A DNA stretch of 64,000 bases from Ascidia mentula (Eukaryota > Chordata > Ascidiacea > Phlebobranchia > Ascidiidae). Location: assembly GCA_947561715.1 (NCBI GenBank), contig OX387198.1, forward strand, positions 1,054,001-1,118,000, in the 5' to 3' direction. Below the pieces are notes generated by a model that saw only the letters and a program-made list of their open reading frames with translations, was not told the origin of the DNA and made no database searches. Shown one piece after another: positions 48,101 through 60,916 of the stretch (its first letter is position 1; each line of letters starts with the position of its first letter). The position numbers and the translations under genes were made by a program.

Positions 48101-51100
48101 AGCATGCAAAGATTTACCAGGTACATGAACTATATCAAAGTGATACCACAACAAACGCATTCTTAACCTTTGCAATCGAGGGGACAACTCAACAATATTC
48201 TTTTTTCCTAAGATGCTAATAAGGGGCTTATGATCAGTCTCCATAATAAACTTTAGCCCAATCAAATATTCACGAAACTTTTCACACGACCAAGCTACTG
48301 CCAAAGCTTCTTTCTCAATTTGAGCGTACCTCTGTTCTGTTTTCGTTAGTGCTCGTGATGCGTAGGCTACTGGACGAAAGTTACCGTTTCTTCGCTGTAA
48401 TAAAACAGCCCCGAGTCCATAGGATGATGAATCAGCAGAAACTACAGTTTCAGCCTGAGGATCATAATGTTGAAGAATGTCAGCGCTCGTGAGAAGATCT
48501 TGGATTGCCTGAAAAGATTCTTCATGTGGACGAAGCCACTGCCATGGTTCATCTTTCTGTAACAGTCCACACAACGGTTTAGATATGTCTGCCAAACGGG
48601 GAACAAATTTTGCGAGTTGATTTGCTAAACCCAAAAACCTGCGCAATCCCGTTATATCGTTAGGAGGTTTCATGGACACTACTGCTTCTATTTTTGAAGG
48701 ATCTGGATAAATACCATTTTCATCAATGATATGACCTAAGAAACCGATTCGTTTCGCAGAAAAGACACACTTATCTGCATTTAACGTTACTCCAGCCTGC
48801 TGTAGGCGCGACAAGACCTCCATCAAACGCTCGTCGTGCTGTGTCTGAGTGTCTCCAAACACGAGAATGTCGTCCATGTGGCACAAAACTCCTTGAAGTG
48901 AGTCCAATATTTGTGACATTTGTCTTTGGAAATGTTCTGGAGCAGATGTTATACCGAAAGGTAATCTATTAAAACAGAACCTCCCCACTGGTGTTATGAA
49001 AGTGGTGAGCAATCGAGATTTTTTTGAGAGTACAATTTGCCAAAATCCCGAATTAGCATCCAATTTAGAAAAATATTTAGAACCGGATAGGCGAGCAAGT
49101 GTTGCATCAACAGTAGGCAGCATCAGTCGTTCGCGACAAACATGTTTATTTAAGTGAGTATAGTCCACACATATTCTAACGGTTTTGTTTTTCTTTGGGA
49201 CCACAACCATGCCGGCGCACCAATCAGTTGGTTTAAGTACACGAGAAATAACTCCAATTTCTTCCATTCTTTTTAGTTCGGTTATAACTTTATCATGTAA
49301 AGGAAGTGGCACTCTGCGAGGTGAAGTGAGACAAAATGGTTTTGTTGAATGTATGAGTTTTATATCATAAGTGGGTGTCAATTGTCCAAGTCCCGAAAAA
49401 ATTTTGGGGTATAAATCGGTAAATTTACTTTCAGATTTTACTGCACAAAGAGACTTGAGAATATTCAGAGACTCTATAGCCGGCCAACCAAGTAGTGATT
49501 GCCGTAATCCTTTGACAACATAAATATCTTGTACAGACGAAATACCTTCATGTTCTAATGTGGCTGAGAATTTTCCTTTTAGCGAAAGTCGAACACCCTG
49601 AGGACCCCGCAACACTTCACTGCAAGGTAACAATTCCGGGGCATCCAAGAAGTTATGTAGTTGAACAGAAATAGCAGTTACATCCGCACCTGTGTCTATA
49701 CGGAAGTTGATTGTTTTGCCATTAACAAAAACAGAAAAGTTATTTTTCTGTCATACCTGACATAGCGGTACAAATATACACCCGTCCCAAGTACAAAGGC
49801 AACTTATTTTCTTCTATGAAATGAAGTGATTTGCTTTTACATACCGACTGGAAATGACCGCGCTTGTTGCACGTGTGACATGTAGCATTGCGCGCTCGGC
49901 AAAGTTGCCTTGGATGAGCCTTCGCATTTCCACACCACTGGCATCTTCCCTCGGGCTTCATTCCAGTGCTTGATTGGCGCTTGCGTTGAACGCGCTCAAC
50001 GTCGGCATAGGAATGAGATGTGCGACGCAGTTCCACCTGCTGCTTTTTCACAATCTCCGTGTTTCTGGCCATATTCACTGCTTTATTCAAAGTTAGATTA
50101 GGATCTAGTTGCAATCGCTCAGACAAACTTTTATCAAGCAACCCAACCACGATACGATCTCTTATCATTTCTTCTTTTAGTTCGCCATAATTGCAGCTTT
50201 CGACTAGTGAAAATAGTGAAGTTATAAATTCATCAATAGTTTCTCCAGGTCTTTGCGCACGTGAATTAAACTGACATCGTTCATAAATTACATTCTTACG
50301 AACATCAAAGTATTCATCAAATTTTCTTTTTACAATTTCGTACGTTTTAACCTCGTCTGCAGATAAACCGAAAGAGTTGAGAATATCATCGGCCTTATCG
50401 CCGAGAAGGTATATTAGGGTATCTGTTTGCTTTTTCTTTGATTCGTCAGACAATTTAGACGCTGATCTGTAGCGATCAAACCTGCGAATCCATGTCCTCC
50501 AGCTTTCCGGCTTGTTAAAATCAAAGCATTCCGGCGGCGATATCTGGAAAGCCATACCCTTCTATCACTTAGTTAGTGGACAAAAGTTAAATCAGATTTA
50601 ACTCCGCCGTCAGACGCTTCGAGCGAGAAAATCACGCCGTCACGGCATGACGCCGGCTGGTGTGAATCCCCCGCCGCTTCGAAACCGCGTCGCCAGCCGT
50701 TAACCGCGTCTGGTGTGAATCCCGCTATTATTATTCGACACCCTGCACATGAGTCAAAGCATAAAATACCTTTCCTATGTCTTTAACGGAACATAAGACT
50801 TCATCGCCGTCATCTTGGCAAAACGTGGCTCTTTGTGGTAGTGGAACAGTTGTCATGACAATTTCTCTAGATATTTCCTTGATAAGACACAAAAGCGAGG
50901 TTGGTAAAGCACTAAATACGGCACAGCAAACACAACACACCAAACAGGGATTTTCTGAAACAAGCCCAAAAACCGCCCAATTTTACTCCGACTTAGTTTC
51001 TGTCGCATCCCCACTGCGTGTTTATGTGAACGCATTATAACTCCCTGCGCCATACGTTTGTTTCGTTTGTCGGGAAATAAACGCATTTTAATTGGAAATT

Positions 51101-51713
51101 GCCTCATAATACTGCTGGTTTCTCCCCGCATTCCTATCTATATTTTCAGCTACAACAAGTAGAAGAAATGTTTCTTCACCTGACCAGGCACCAGTTCTTA
51201 CTTGTTTGCTCATATTTCTGTTGTATGTTATAATGTGATAATGCTTAAAACTACTGTGGCACTCATTACACATATCATCTGTTTTAATTCCTGAACAATC
51301 AATCACCAGAGGGATGTTAGTTGACACAAAAAAATCGCCAGTTAACAAAAGTTTGAACGCGGGTTACTCGGCCACCTTACGAGGTAGCGACTTACTTTAA
51401 AAGGTTTTTGTTTACAAGGATAGTAATTGGGCACCTGCTGTTTTGTCGAATATTCACGCATTTCATAACCTAAAATAATCATCCTGGTTGCCAATTACAA
51501 CTACATGTTTCTGTTTTTTATCAGTACTACACTGTAAAAACCTCTAATAGTCTCAGAGATATTTAACAGTGTCTCGATAGCTTGAGCGCGAGTTGAGCCT
51601 CTTCGATTGTTGAGCCTGCTTCTGCCTCGTCTTGCAATGTAAACAGACCTTGGATAATTCTCTGGATAACGATTGTATTGGAAACTGTCACTGCCCTGAT
51701 TAAAACGGTACAT
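45148..51713 (-). CDS. CARF/ALS2CR8-like protein gene 2, without coiled-coil exons
   Basis: Exons 51713-51542, 50954-50770, 46373-46085, 45926-45790 and 45675-45148 join in phase to about 436 residues. The two coiled-coil exons of genes 1 and 3 are missing with the 3-kb host segment. Because both were phase 0-0, the reading frame survives their loss. The intron between exons 2 and 3 holds a Ty3/gypsy-like fossil in the same orientation. The conserved C-terminal domain is intact and matches gene 3 more closely than gene 1 (GPQNPINVQHRFYVHLP against GPQYPIRCQQRFYVHLP). Confidence 0.6.
46627..50580 (-). mobile_element. Ty3/gypsy-like LTR retrotransposon fossil
   Basis: A minus-strand element of about 4 kb inside unit 2. 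A gag-type frame (49740-50555) ends in two CCHC zinc knuckles. A long pol frame (46856-49648) shows reverse transcriptase (LPFGITSAP, HMDDIL), RNase H, an HHCC-type zinc region and integrase core. A protease-like DTG motif lies just before it. One LTR-like end of about 158 bp (46627-46784, TG...CA) with an adjoining purine tract is visible; I find no matching repeat at the other end, so it looks incomplete although its two frames are largely open (about one or two breaks). It is absent from units 1 and 3, so it probably arrived after the tandem duplication and is young. Confidence 0.9.
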
Positions 51714-53029
51714 TACAACTCTTCAATAGAATGCTAATAGTGTGACGATGTTTATGCAGGCGCCAACAAATCAGAAAGAATGCCGGTTACTTTAAGGAGC
51801 AAGTTGCATACATAAAACGAGACACATGTAAGAAAAAGGCAATCGACGCATGTCACGGTTCGATAAATACACGGTAGTCGCTACCATAGAATCCAAGCGA
51901 ATAGAAGACTAGACTAGAATAGAGCTCAAGTTGTTGCCAGGTTAAATTTTCTAAAACCGCCCAACGCCTGTTCAAAAGTAGCCCAAAAACCGCCCAAACA
52001 AGGATATTCTGAAAGAAGCCCTAAGCCAGCCCAATTGTAATTTGGTTTAGCTGTAATTCGACATATGATTATAAATTCCTACAGTCGGAAAATCAATCAT
52101 TTGCAAACAATCAACACATTTCATTTCATCGTATTTTCGTGCGTAACACGATTAAGCGTGCATGGGAGCTATGGGTTGAGAATTATTGCAAAATATTTTC
52201 TTAATGTACGGAAACGCTGCGTTTGTTTAATTAAAAAAAACAATGGAAAGACAATCCCTATTGTTTCCAAACCACGCAACAGTATCCGTATTCTTATCGC
52301 ATAATAGTCGCAAATCCGTATCTTGCTGGGTGTTATCGACCGTCTGCCGCTGGAAAACGATTCGCCGGGAATCACAATAAAGCGACGTCCGGGGCAACAC
52401 ATAGGGCATTTTCGCCTACCGATAAGACGCTCTGTGACATTTCTAAACAAAATGGGGCAATGACAGACAAAGGACACAAAAAAAAACAGTTTGCAACTGG
52501 TATCCCGAGAGCCATGATTTTAAGATAAAAGTCAGATAATAAACTTTAACATTTCACATACAGTCAGATGTTTTGCACGGTTATTTACAAAAAACAAATG
52601 CCCGGAGATTATTCACAAACTTATTTAAAATAATGCAAATGAAAAATTATCATTAAATTTACGATTTTACATGATAGTAGTGAGTGATTTCACGCTTGAC
52701 TAACTTGGTTGTTATGCATGGGTGGACAGCTTCATGCGTGACAACTGTGACGTAACAAAACCAACGTTGAAATTTGGAAGACAATATTTTTATCACAAAC
52801 GTGGTGATTTGCTCGTTTCTATTCTTTTTTAAAGCAGTTTACGTTCATAAAAATATTTATGCCAAATATTGTGTTTTTTTAATGCGAAAATGTATATAAA
52901 ACTTGAAGCAAAATTTTTGTTATTGTTGTTGAAACCCTATTTATTTTTAAGGTGCAATATCATTTGTTATACACAAAACTGTACGTTATGCTATTATAAA
53001 CTGTTTAAAGTTGTACTACCAACAGCAGT

Positions 53030-53153
53030 ATGTCGTGGATTGGAGGACTTAATGACAGTTTCAATCAGATTTCGTCCTTTACTGGGCAAATTGGTGGCCA
53101 ACTTTCTTCTTTCACAAAAGAAGTTCTGGCTGAGGGCGCTGATGAAGAAATTG
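53030..53153 (+). CDS. TRIP11: TRIP11-type first coding exon, copy 3 (ALPS motif)
   Basis: Same peptide as copy 1 (MSWIGGLNDSF, SSFTGQIGG), intact ATG and phase-1 donor GAAATTG|GTAAAG. It could serve as an alternative first exon for TRIP11 exon 2 at 61536, over CARF-like gene 3. Confidence 0.8.
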
Positions 53154-53395
53154 GTAAAGTTAAAGCTTAACCTCAGGAAATACAAGGCCAAGCCAGTACA
53201 CACAAGGTGTGTGATCGCGGTCAAACCCATTTCGTTGCGATATACTTTATAGGTGTTCAAAAAACGCAATGGTAATGTGATCTGCTTGTTTTAAACCTAA
53301 TCTAGACCAACGCAGAAGTTATGCCATGCTTTCGCATAGCAAGGCAGGATCGCCCCACTGCGCAGGCCCTTTATATTTGGCGATCACAGCTCTGA

Positions 53396-53468
53396 GCTCC
53401 TGTAGCTCAGTTGGAAGAGCGTTAGGCCTGGTTAGCCCAGAGTCGTGAGTTCAAACCTCACCGGGAGC
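53396..53468 (+). tRNA. tRNA-like gene, copy 3 (best preserved)
   Basis: Acceptor stem, D-stem (GCTC/GAGC), T-stem and T-loop pair perfectly. The A-box TAGCTCAGTTGG is consensus, the B-box-like GAGTTCAAACC is close to it, and a T-run stop follows. The anticodon arm is again irregular, with one extra base before it and loop CTGGTTA, suggesting anticodon GGT (Thr), which is unusual in eukaryotes. It could be a real tRNA with an odd arm or a young pseudogene. Confidence 0.5.
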
Positions 53469-54136
53469 TTGATTTTTCAGATCTTTCTCCGATTGTTCGG
53501 GAAAAGTGGCTGATCCGGCCAAGCTGCGATGCCTTGGCTGCGAAACCTTGTAATCTAGACCAATTTTCAAAACATTCTATGGCCCGGATCATCATCAAAT
53601 TGGCACTTGCATGCAGCGCCAAAAATCAGAAGGGGAAATAATAATTACTGGTTGTAAACATGGCTGGTTGTATCTATCCTAACAAACTAAATGAGTGTTT
53701 TATTAAAATTATGAAACAAATTAATGTCCCATTCTTTTGTGTGGTGCATTTACTGCTAATTTCATGCGCGTTTCCCGCAAGGCCGAGAAAACCCTTAGAA
53801 ACCACTTCTGCTCAATTTCTCGGGCACATTTCCGGACATGTACCAGGATATGTATCACAAAGAATGGAAAAGTCCTTTTTTGATCACCGAACGACACAAA
53901 CATAACCAAACCGAATTTGCTATCGAAAAAGTCAAAACTGGCAAATAGGTGCAGTTTTATTAGACGTTTCAAAGAAAGTCACGTATTTACAAATATACAG
54001 CGGTGACACCAAAGAAGGGAAGTAAGGAAACGAATTGCAACGAAAATAATTTATTTTCTGCGCCGAAGCCGTTTCGCCCAAGGTTGTGGTGTAGCATGCA
54101 CTCCTCCTCCTCCTCCTCCTCCTCTTCCTGCAGCTG

Positions 54137-57100
54137 TCAAACCAGAGGTTCGGCGTCCACGTCGTCCAGCGTAACCGGAGTGTTTCGGGAGATGTATATG
54201 TAGTCGGCGATTTGAGTCTCGCTCGGGTAGAACACGTGTTGGTCGTACGACATGATTTCGGGGTTCTGTTTGAGCACAATTTCACGAACAAAGTCGTGAA
54301 CGATCACCCGTACTTTTCTCACGTCGTATATTTCCAAAGACAGGAGTTCGTCGATTTTCGCGGCCACCGAGAAATGGATGTTTGGCCTGAGGCCCCCGCA
54401 AGGCACCAAGTGGCCCATGTGGACTTCAGGAAGAGGCAAATGCACGTAAAACCTGTGCTGAACATTGATGGGGTTCTGGGGCCCTGTGTCTGAGGACGCC
54501 GCCGCTCTGGCTTGTTTCAGTTGCAACATATGATTTTCTTTTTCTTGCCGGACTTCGGTTTCACTCAATCGATCGATGTCCAAGGCAAAGTCGGGGAACA
54601 TGACAACTTCGCGGACCTGTATGGTAGCAGGGCAGTCTTTCTTTTTCGTGGGCTTCTTTTGACTCTGCAAAGTATTGAGTAATTAGGTTATGTATATATA
54701 CACTGACTATGCATATGGTCATGTATACACTTTTAAAACCAAACCCCTTTCATCAGATAATTTTAAAACATTAGACACTTACCGGTAATCTTTCAGCATT
54801 GGTTTTGCAGATATGTGAGCCGAGTTCACAATGTTTAATAAAGTTCTCTTCTATAACAAATGGAACTCCAGTGAACGGGATACTCACGTTTCGAGAATTG
54901 TGTTTCCAGTAAATGCGTTCTGAGAAAAAAAAATACATATAACTTAAGGTTTTCAATTTTTATTGGATGCCTTTTAACATTTTTAAGGGTTAATCACGAT
55001 CAATGAAGTATAAACTACAACTGTTGCCTGCAGATTTAAAATATTGGAAAAGGTGAAAGCTTAAAGCAAAACCATACCCGTTTCTGCATATCTTCGTTGT
55101 CTTGGTAAGTTAGGGGCAGCTTTTCTCCAAGAAGTTCGAACACTAAACTCGGTCTTGCAAACTTCATTGAATTCCTTCATGAACATTTCGAAGGTATCTC
55201 CCCCGTCAACATAACCTTTGACGTACATTCCAACTATTTTGGGATTTTTTAAGTAAGTGGCAAGGACACTGTACGCAGACTTCTGTCCTTCGATTGTTGC
55301 AACACCTTGGTGTAAGTGGTGCTGCCCATCCATTCTACAACTAGTGACTATGCTTGAAAAAGTAATCTAAAAAATAATAATATAAGTAAAGCAAAGCGAG
55401 AACCAATGCAAAGTATAAAAATTATGATAGTTTGGGAAAAAAACAAAGGAATATACAAAGGCAGCATAAATGGAATGTCATAAAGGTAGTGAATGTCTCA
55501 TTTAACTTCAGGAAGTTTTACTGATGCGCCTTCGTCTGTTTCAACCATGGGCATCCGCAGGAAACAAAGCATGGGGGGGGGGTAATATTATCGTCACATC
55601 GCCGTTTTAGAAACGGTATTTCAGAAGAAAAATCATCTTGCCCCTCCCTGCGGACGCCCATGGTTTCAACCCTAACTTGTAATACTCGTGCGACTGTTAT
55701 TTATGTATTAAACTGACAGATTGACTTTGGGTTAGAGAGTAGCCTTTTTATCAGGAGTCAGATATACGGCAGTGTTAATATTTTAAACCTTCTGATTAAT
55801 AATCTACGCAAATTATAGAACTAACTACAAATATGGGTAATTTCTTGTGTCTAGAAATTAACGAAAAAAATGTTAAAGCCGTGGAACCATTATGTTCACC
55901 GGTCTTGCAGCCACAGCACGAAATACGGTAAATTTCAAATGTGAAAAAATATTTTATTGATATATTTTATGAAAAATTTACTGCGCTTGCACCGAAAATA
56001 ACAGCAAGCTCTTTGCTGCTTGTTAACCAAAGAGATGCTGATTGGCCATTTTTAGGTGCAAGCGCTGTAAATTTACCACAAAATGTAATAAAACGTTTGA
56101 ATTTTAATAAAAGTGTAAACCAGATAATGTTTATGATTCGAAAAGCACTACTCACCTCCTGCAGGCTACTTTCCAAATCAACAATCTTGTCCTGTTGAGT
56201 GGTTTTTGCCTCGTTGTATTTATCAAGAAGCTCACGCTGTTCATTCTAAAATTTACTAAGTTACAAAAAACACAACGCTTTCCTTTAAAACATATTTTGC
56301 GGGTTCAGTTTGCATAAATTCAGTAGTTAATTTTTTTTTCATACTTGCACGTCGTATAGTTTTGCTTTGGTTTCCTCCAACTCCTTCTCCAACTTTCTGA
56401 TTTGTTTCCGGAGTTTATTTTCCTCGGTCGTGAGATTTTCAACCTCCTGCAACGGATGAGAGAAACATTAGGAAATATTTTAATCAAGAAACCCCGAACG
56501 GAAGCAAATGGGTCAAAATAATCCATGAGTTGCAGACACTGCACACTGTTACGATCCATCAGGTCTTATCAGTGCAGCTGGTGACGGAGATGGACCTGGT
56601 GGGTAAGAACAGTGTGTAGCGCCTGCAACTCTAAATTCAAACGAATACAAAACTTCATGAAACAAATGGTTAAATGTATGAAATGCATGATGCAGGCTGC
56701 TATGTCTCTTTTGAGGTCCGATTGAACGAAAAATGGCACTTGTTCGGTAACAATGCTCCATGTTTGGAAACAATGCTTAGTTTTGTGTATAACGTGCTTA
56801 TTTGAACGTTAAAGTAAATGCTGACAGGTTTTTGCATGGATTTTGTCCAAAAATTTATTGCGTTTTTATAACAAGCTAAACAGACAAATTTATTTTGGGT
56901 GGACGATGATATCGGATTTCAATACAACGTAACCGTTCAGTTAAATGCTGTTGTTAAATAGTGACTCGAAATACAAATTTCTCCCCAAATAATTGTTTGC
57001 GGTTTGAAATTAAACGATTTATACTGGCACCAACGTCTTTGAACCACTTTGCCACCAGCATGTATGGCAAAAAAATTGACAACTACATGTTAATAGGAAA

Positions 57101-59468
57101 ATCGTTGGCGTCCAATCTTCGAAAAAAGAAAACTAGTAGTGATGCACCGAAACAGCTATTTTTATATTCGGCCGAAACCGAATATTCGGCAAAAGTTGCC
57201 GAATTATTTCGGCCGAATAAACCGCAACTAATTTTGGTATCCATCTCTTTAAACGCAATAAATTTAAACAAAATATGTGCTGGGTTGGAACTAATCTGAT
57301 CATACAGCCTTTTTTGGTCTTCTGTGCCAACTGCCTAAAGTTGATTTTTATCATTTCTGTGAAAGTCAACAAATGAAACGAACATACTCGTACAATTTAA
57401 ACAATGATTTTAACCTTTTCTAAACTTCGGGTATCAGCGTTACATGCAGTAAAAAAGTTTCGGTTTCGGCCGAATTTTGCAGAAATATTCGGCCGAAACC
57501 GAATAATTGCGAAAATCTTAGTTTCGGCCGAATAAATTCGGCAAACCGAACTTTCGGTGCATCCCTAAAAACTAGTATCGATGTGAATGTTGCAAGATTG
57601 GCGTGACCAATTAATTAAGTTATTATAGTAATTCAATTTATGGACATTTGAAGATAACAGTAGCGTTTGTCTGCTCGTGGTACTGCATACCGGTAACTTT
57701 ATTTCGCGTCGCCCGTAGGGCTTTGCACACCATACGCGGTTGACGGTAGCGGCTGGCGATGCGGTGCCGTCGCGGTTTTTTCGCGCGTTGTTCGAAGCGG
57801 CAGGGGGCTTCACACCCGCAGAGCGGTTGGCGCTGACGGCAATAAATCATTTTTCGTTGCCACGAAAACTAGGCCAATGTGCCAGCCAATTTCAGCGTCT
57901 CTGCATCGTAAAATGTTGTGACAAAGCCAATTATCGTTTGAACGTTTAAATCTGTAATGAAATAAAATATTTATGTCTAGTGTGTTTCCTTAGCACAGGT
58001 GCAAAATGAATAATTTTGATTTAGTTGTGATATTACTGCTAAATTAGCAAGTGATATTGTTAGTGGCACTGATGTACAACATTTTGTACCCCAGAAGGTA
58101 AGTTGGTTTGTATATTGGTTGCTCCAAAATGAACTTTATGTGTCAAACAGACAAAACAGCAAACAAAAATTTACGCCAACTTACCATAAAACAATTAATT
58201 TACAAACAAAACTAGCTAAAATTGTCTGAAATAAGTCAAATAACCCACAAAAATAAGTTTCTGCAGCCAGCAGACCTACTAGCAAACAAAGCGTCTGGCG
58301 GAAAAGTTAAATCAGATTTAACTCCGCCGTCAGACGCTTCGAGCGAGAAAATCACGCCGTCACGGCATGACGCCGGCTGGTGTGAATCCCCCGCCTCTTC
58401 GAAACCGCGTCGCCAGCCGTTAACCGCGTCTGGTGTGAATCCCGCTTCGAAATAGGCATTATTCGACACCCTGCACATGAGTCAAAGCATAAAATACCTT
58501 TCCTATGTCTTTAACGGAACATAAGACTTCATCGCCGTCATCTTGGCAAAACGTGGCTCTTTGTGGTAGTGGAACAGTTGTCATGACAATTTCTCTAGAT
58601 ATTTCCTTGATAAGACACAAAAGCGAGGTTGGTAAAGCACTAAATACGGCACAGCAAACACAACACACCAAACAGGGATTTTCTGAAACAAGCCCAAAAA
58701 CCGCCCAATTTTACTCCGACTTAGTTTCTGTCGCATCCCCACTGCGTGTTTATGTGAACGCATTATAACTCCCTGCGCCATACGTTTGTTTCGTTTGTCG
58801 GGAAATAAACGCATTTTAATTGGAAATTGCCTCATAATACTGCTGGTTTCTCCCCGCATTCCTATCTATATTTTCAGCTACAACAAGTAGAAGAAATGTT
58901 TCTTCACCTGACCAGGCACCAGTTCTTACTTGTTTGCTCATATTTCTGTTGTATGTTATAATGTGATAATGCTTAAAACTACTGTGGCACTCATTACACA
59001 TATCATCTGTTTTTCCTGAACAATCAATCACCAGAGGGATATTAGTTGACAAAAAAAAATCGCCAGTTAACAAAAGTTTAAACGCGGGTTACTCGGCCAC
59101 CTTACGAGGTAGCGACTTACTTTTTTCACACAAAGATAGATCACCCAACAGAATAAAGGTTTTTGTTTACAAGGATAGTAATTGGGCACCTGCTGTTTTG
59201 TCGAATATTCACACATTTCATAACCTAAAATAATTATCCTGGTTGCCAATTACAACTACATGTTTATGTTTTTCATCAGTACTACACTGTAAAAACCTCT
59301 AATAGTCTCAGAGATATTTAACAGTGTCTCGATAGCTTGAGCGCGAGTTGAGCCTCTTCGATTGTTGAGCCTGCTTCTGCCTCGTCTTGCAATGTAAACA
59401 GACCTTGGATAATTCTCTGGATAACGATTGTATTGGAAACTGTCACTGCCCTGATTAAAAAGGTACAT
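54137..59468 (-). CDS. CARF/ALS2CR8-like protein gene 3
   Basis: Same seven-exon structure as gene 1: 59468-59297, 58682-58498, 56446-56345, 56245-56156, 55366-55078, 54919-54783 and 54664-54137, giving 500 residues. Coiled-coil exons and the C-terminal conserved domain (NVSIPFTGVPF, CPATIQVREVVMFPDF) are intact. It has no hAT insertion, but one MITE lies in the second intron. It is the cleanest of the three copies and the best candidate for an expressed gene. Confidence 0.65.
57137..57567. mobile_element. 0.43-kb hAT-like MITE in unit 3
   Basis: Same family as 42107-42548 (TAGTGATGCACCGAAA ends, ttcggccgaa interior), flanked by a different 8-bp repeat, AAAACTAG. Unit 1 shows the empty site (aaaagaaaactagtaagat, near 39590-39610). 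Confidence 0.85.
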
Positions 59469-60238
59469 TACAACTCTTCAATAGAATGCTAATAGTGTGG
59501 CGATGTTTATGCAGGCGCCAACAAATCAGAATGCCGGTTACTTCCAAGGAGCAAGTTGCATACATAAAACGAGACGCATGTAAGAAAAAGGCAATCGACG
59601 CATGTCACGGTTCGATAAATACACGGTAGTCGCTACAATAGAATCCAAGCGAATAGAAGACTAGACTAGAATAGAGATCAAGTTGTTGCCAGGTTAAATT
59701 TTCTAAAACCGCCCAACGCCTGTTCAAAAGTAGCCCAAAAACCGCCCAAACAAGGACATTCTGAAAGAAGCCCTAAGCCAGCCCAATTGTAATTTGGTTT
59801 AGCTGTAATTCGACATACGATTATAAATTCCTACAGTCGGAAAATCAATCATTTGCAAACAATCAACACATTTCATTTCATCGTATTTTCGTGCGTAACA
59901 CGATTAAGTGTGCATGGGAACTATGGGTTAGGAATTATTGCAAAATATTTTCTCACTGTACGGAAACGCTGCGTTTGTTTAATTAAAAAAAACAATGGAA
60001 AGACAATCCCTATTGTTTCCAAACCACGCAACAGTATCCGTATTCTTATCGCATAATAGTCGCAAATCCGCATCCTGCTGGGTGTTATCGACCGTCTGCC
60101 GCTGGAAAACGATTCGCCGGGAATCACAATAAAGCGACGTCCGGGGCAACACATAGGGTATTTTCGCCTACCGATAAGACGCTCTGTGACATTTCTAAAC
60201 AAAATGGGGCAATGACAGACAAAGGACAAAAAAAAAAC

Positions 60239-60916
60239 AGTTTGCAACTGGTATCCCGAGAGCCATGATTTTAAGATAAAAGTCAGACAATAAACTTTAA
60301 CATCCCACACACAGTCAGATGTTTTGCACGGTTGTTTAAAAAAAAAATTGTTCGGAGATTATTCATAAACTAATTTAAAATAATGCAAATGAAAAATTAT
60401 CATTAAATTTTACGATTTTACATGATAGTAGTGAGTAATTTCACGCTTGATTAACTTGGTTGTTATGCATGGGTGGACAGCTTCATGCGTGACAACTGTG
60501 ACGTAACAAAACCAACGTTGAAATTTGGAAGACAAATTTTTTATCATAAACGTGGTGATTTGTTCGTTTCTATTCTTTTTTAAGGTAGTTTACGTTCATA
60601 AAAAATATTTATGCAAAATGTTGTGTTTTTTTAATGCGTATATAAAACTTTAAGCAAAATTTGATTATTTTGTTGTTAAAACCTGATTTATTTTTAAGGT
60701 GCAATATCATTTGTTATACACAAAACTGTACGCTATGCTATTATAAACTGTTTAAAGTTGTACTACCAACAGCAGTATGTCGTGGATTGGAGGACTTAAT
60801 GACAGTTTCAATCAGATTTCGTCCTTTACTGGGCAAATTGGTGGCCAACTTTCTACTTTCACCAAAGAAGTTCTGGCTGAGGGCGCTGATGGAGAAATTG
60901 GTAAATCTGAAGCTTA
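60239..60916. repeat. Partial duplicon unit 4
   Basis: Holds only the truncated OPA3 exon edge, the promoter region and TRIP11 exon 1. Similarity to units 1-3 stops about 16 bases into TRIP11 intron 1, right after aagcttaa, which fixes the right breakpoint. Confidence 0.85.

Larger units (their letters stand above)
43504..52487. repeat. Tandem duplicon unit 2
   Basis: Starts with the truncated OPA3 exon 1 and runs through TRIP11-type exon 1, the tRNA-like gene and CARF-like gene 2. About 3 kb present in units 1 and 3 (equivalent to 38.1-41.17 kb) is absent and a Ty3/gypsy-like fossil stands there instead. Confidence 0.9.
52488..60238. repeat. Tandem duplicon unit 3
   Basis: Complete unit with TRIP11-type exon 1, the best tRNA-like copy and CARF-like gene 3. 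It lacks the 865-bp hAT and solo-LTR-like insertions of unit 1 and carries the MITE at a new site (57137). Confidence 0.9.
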
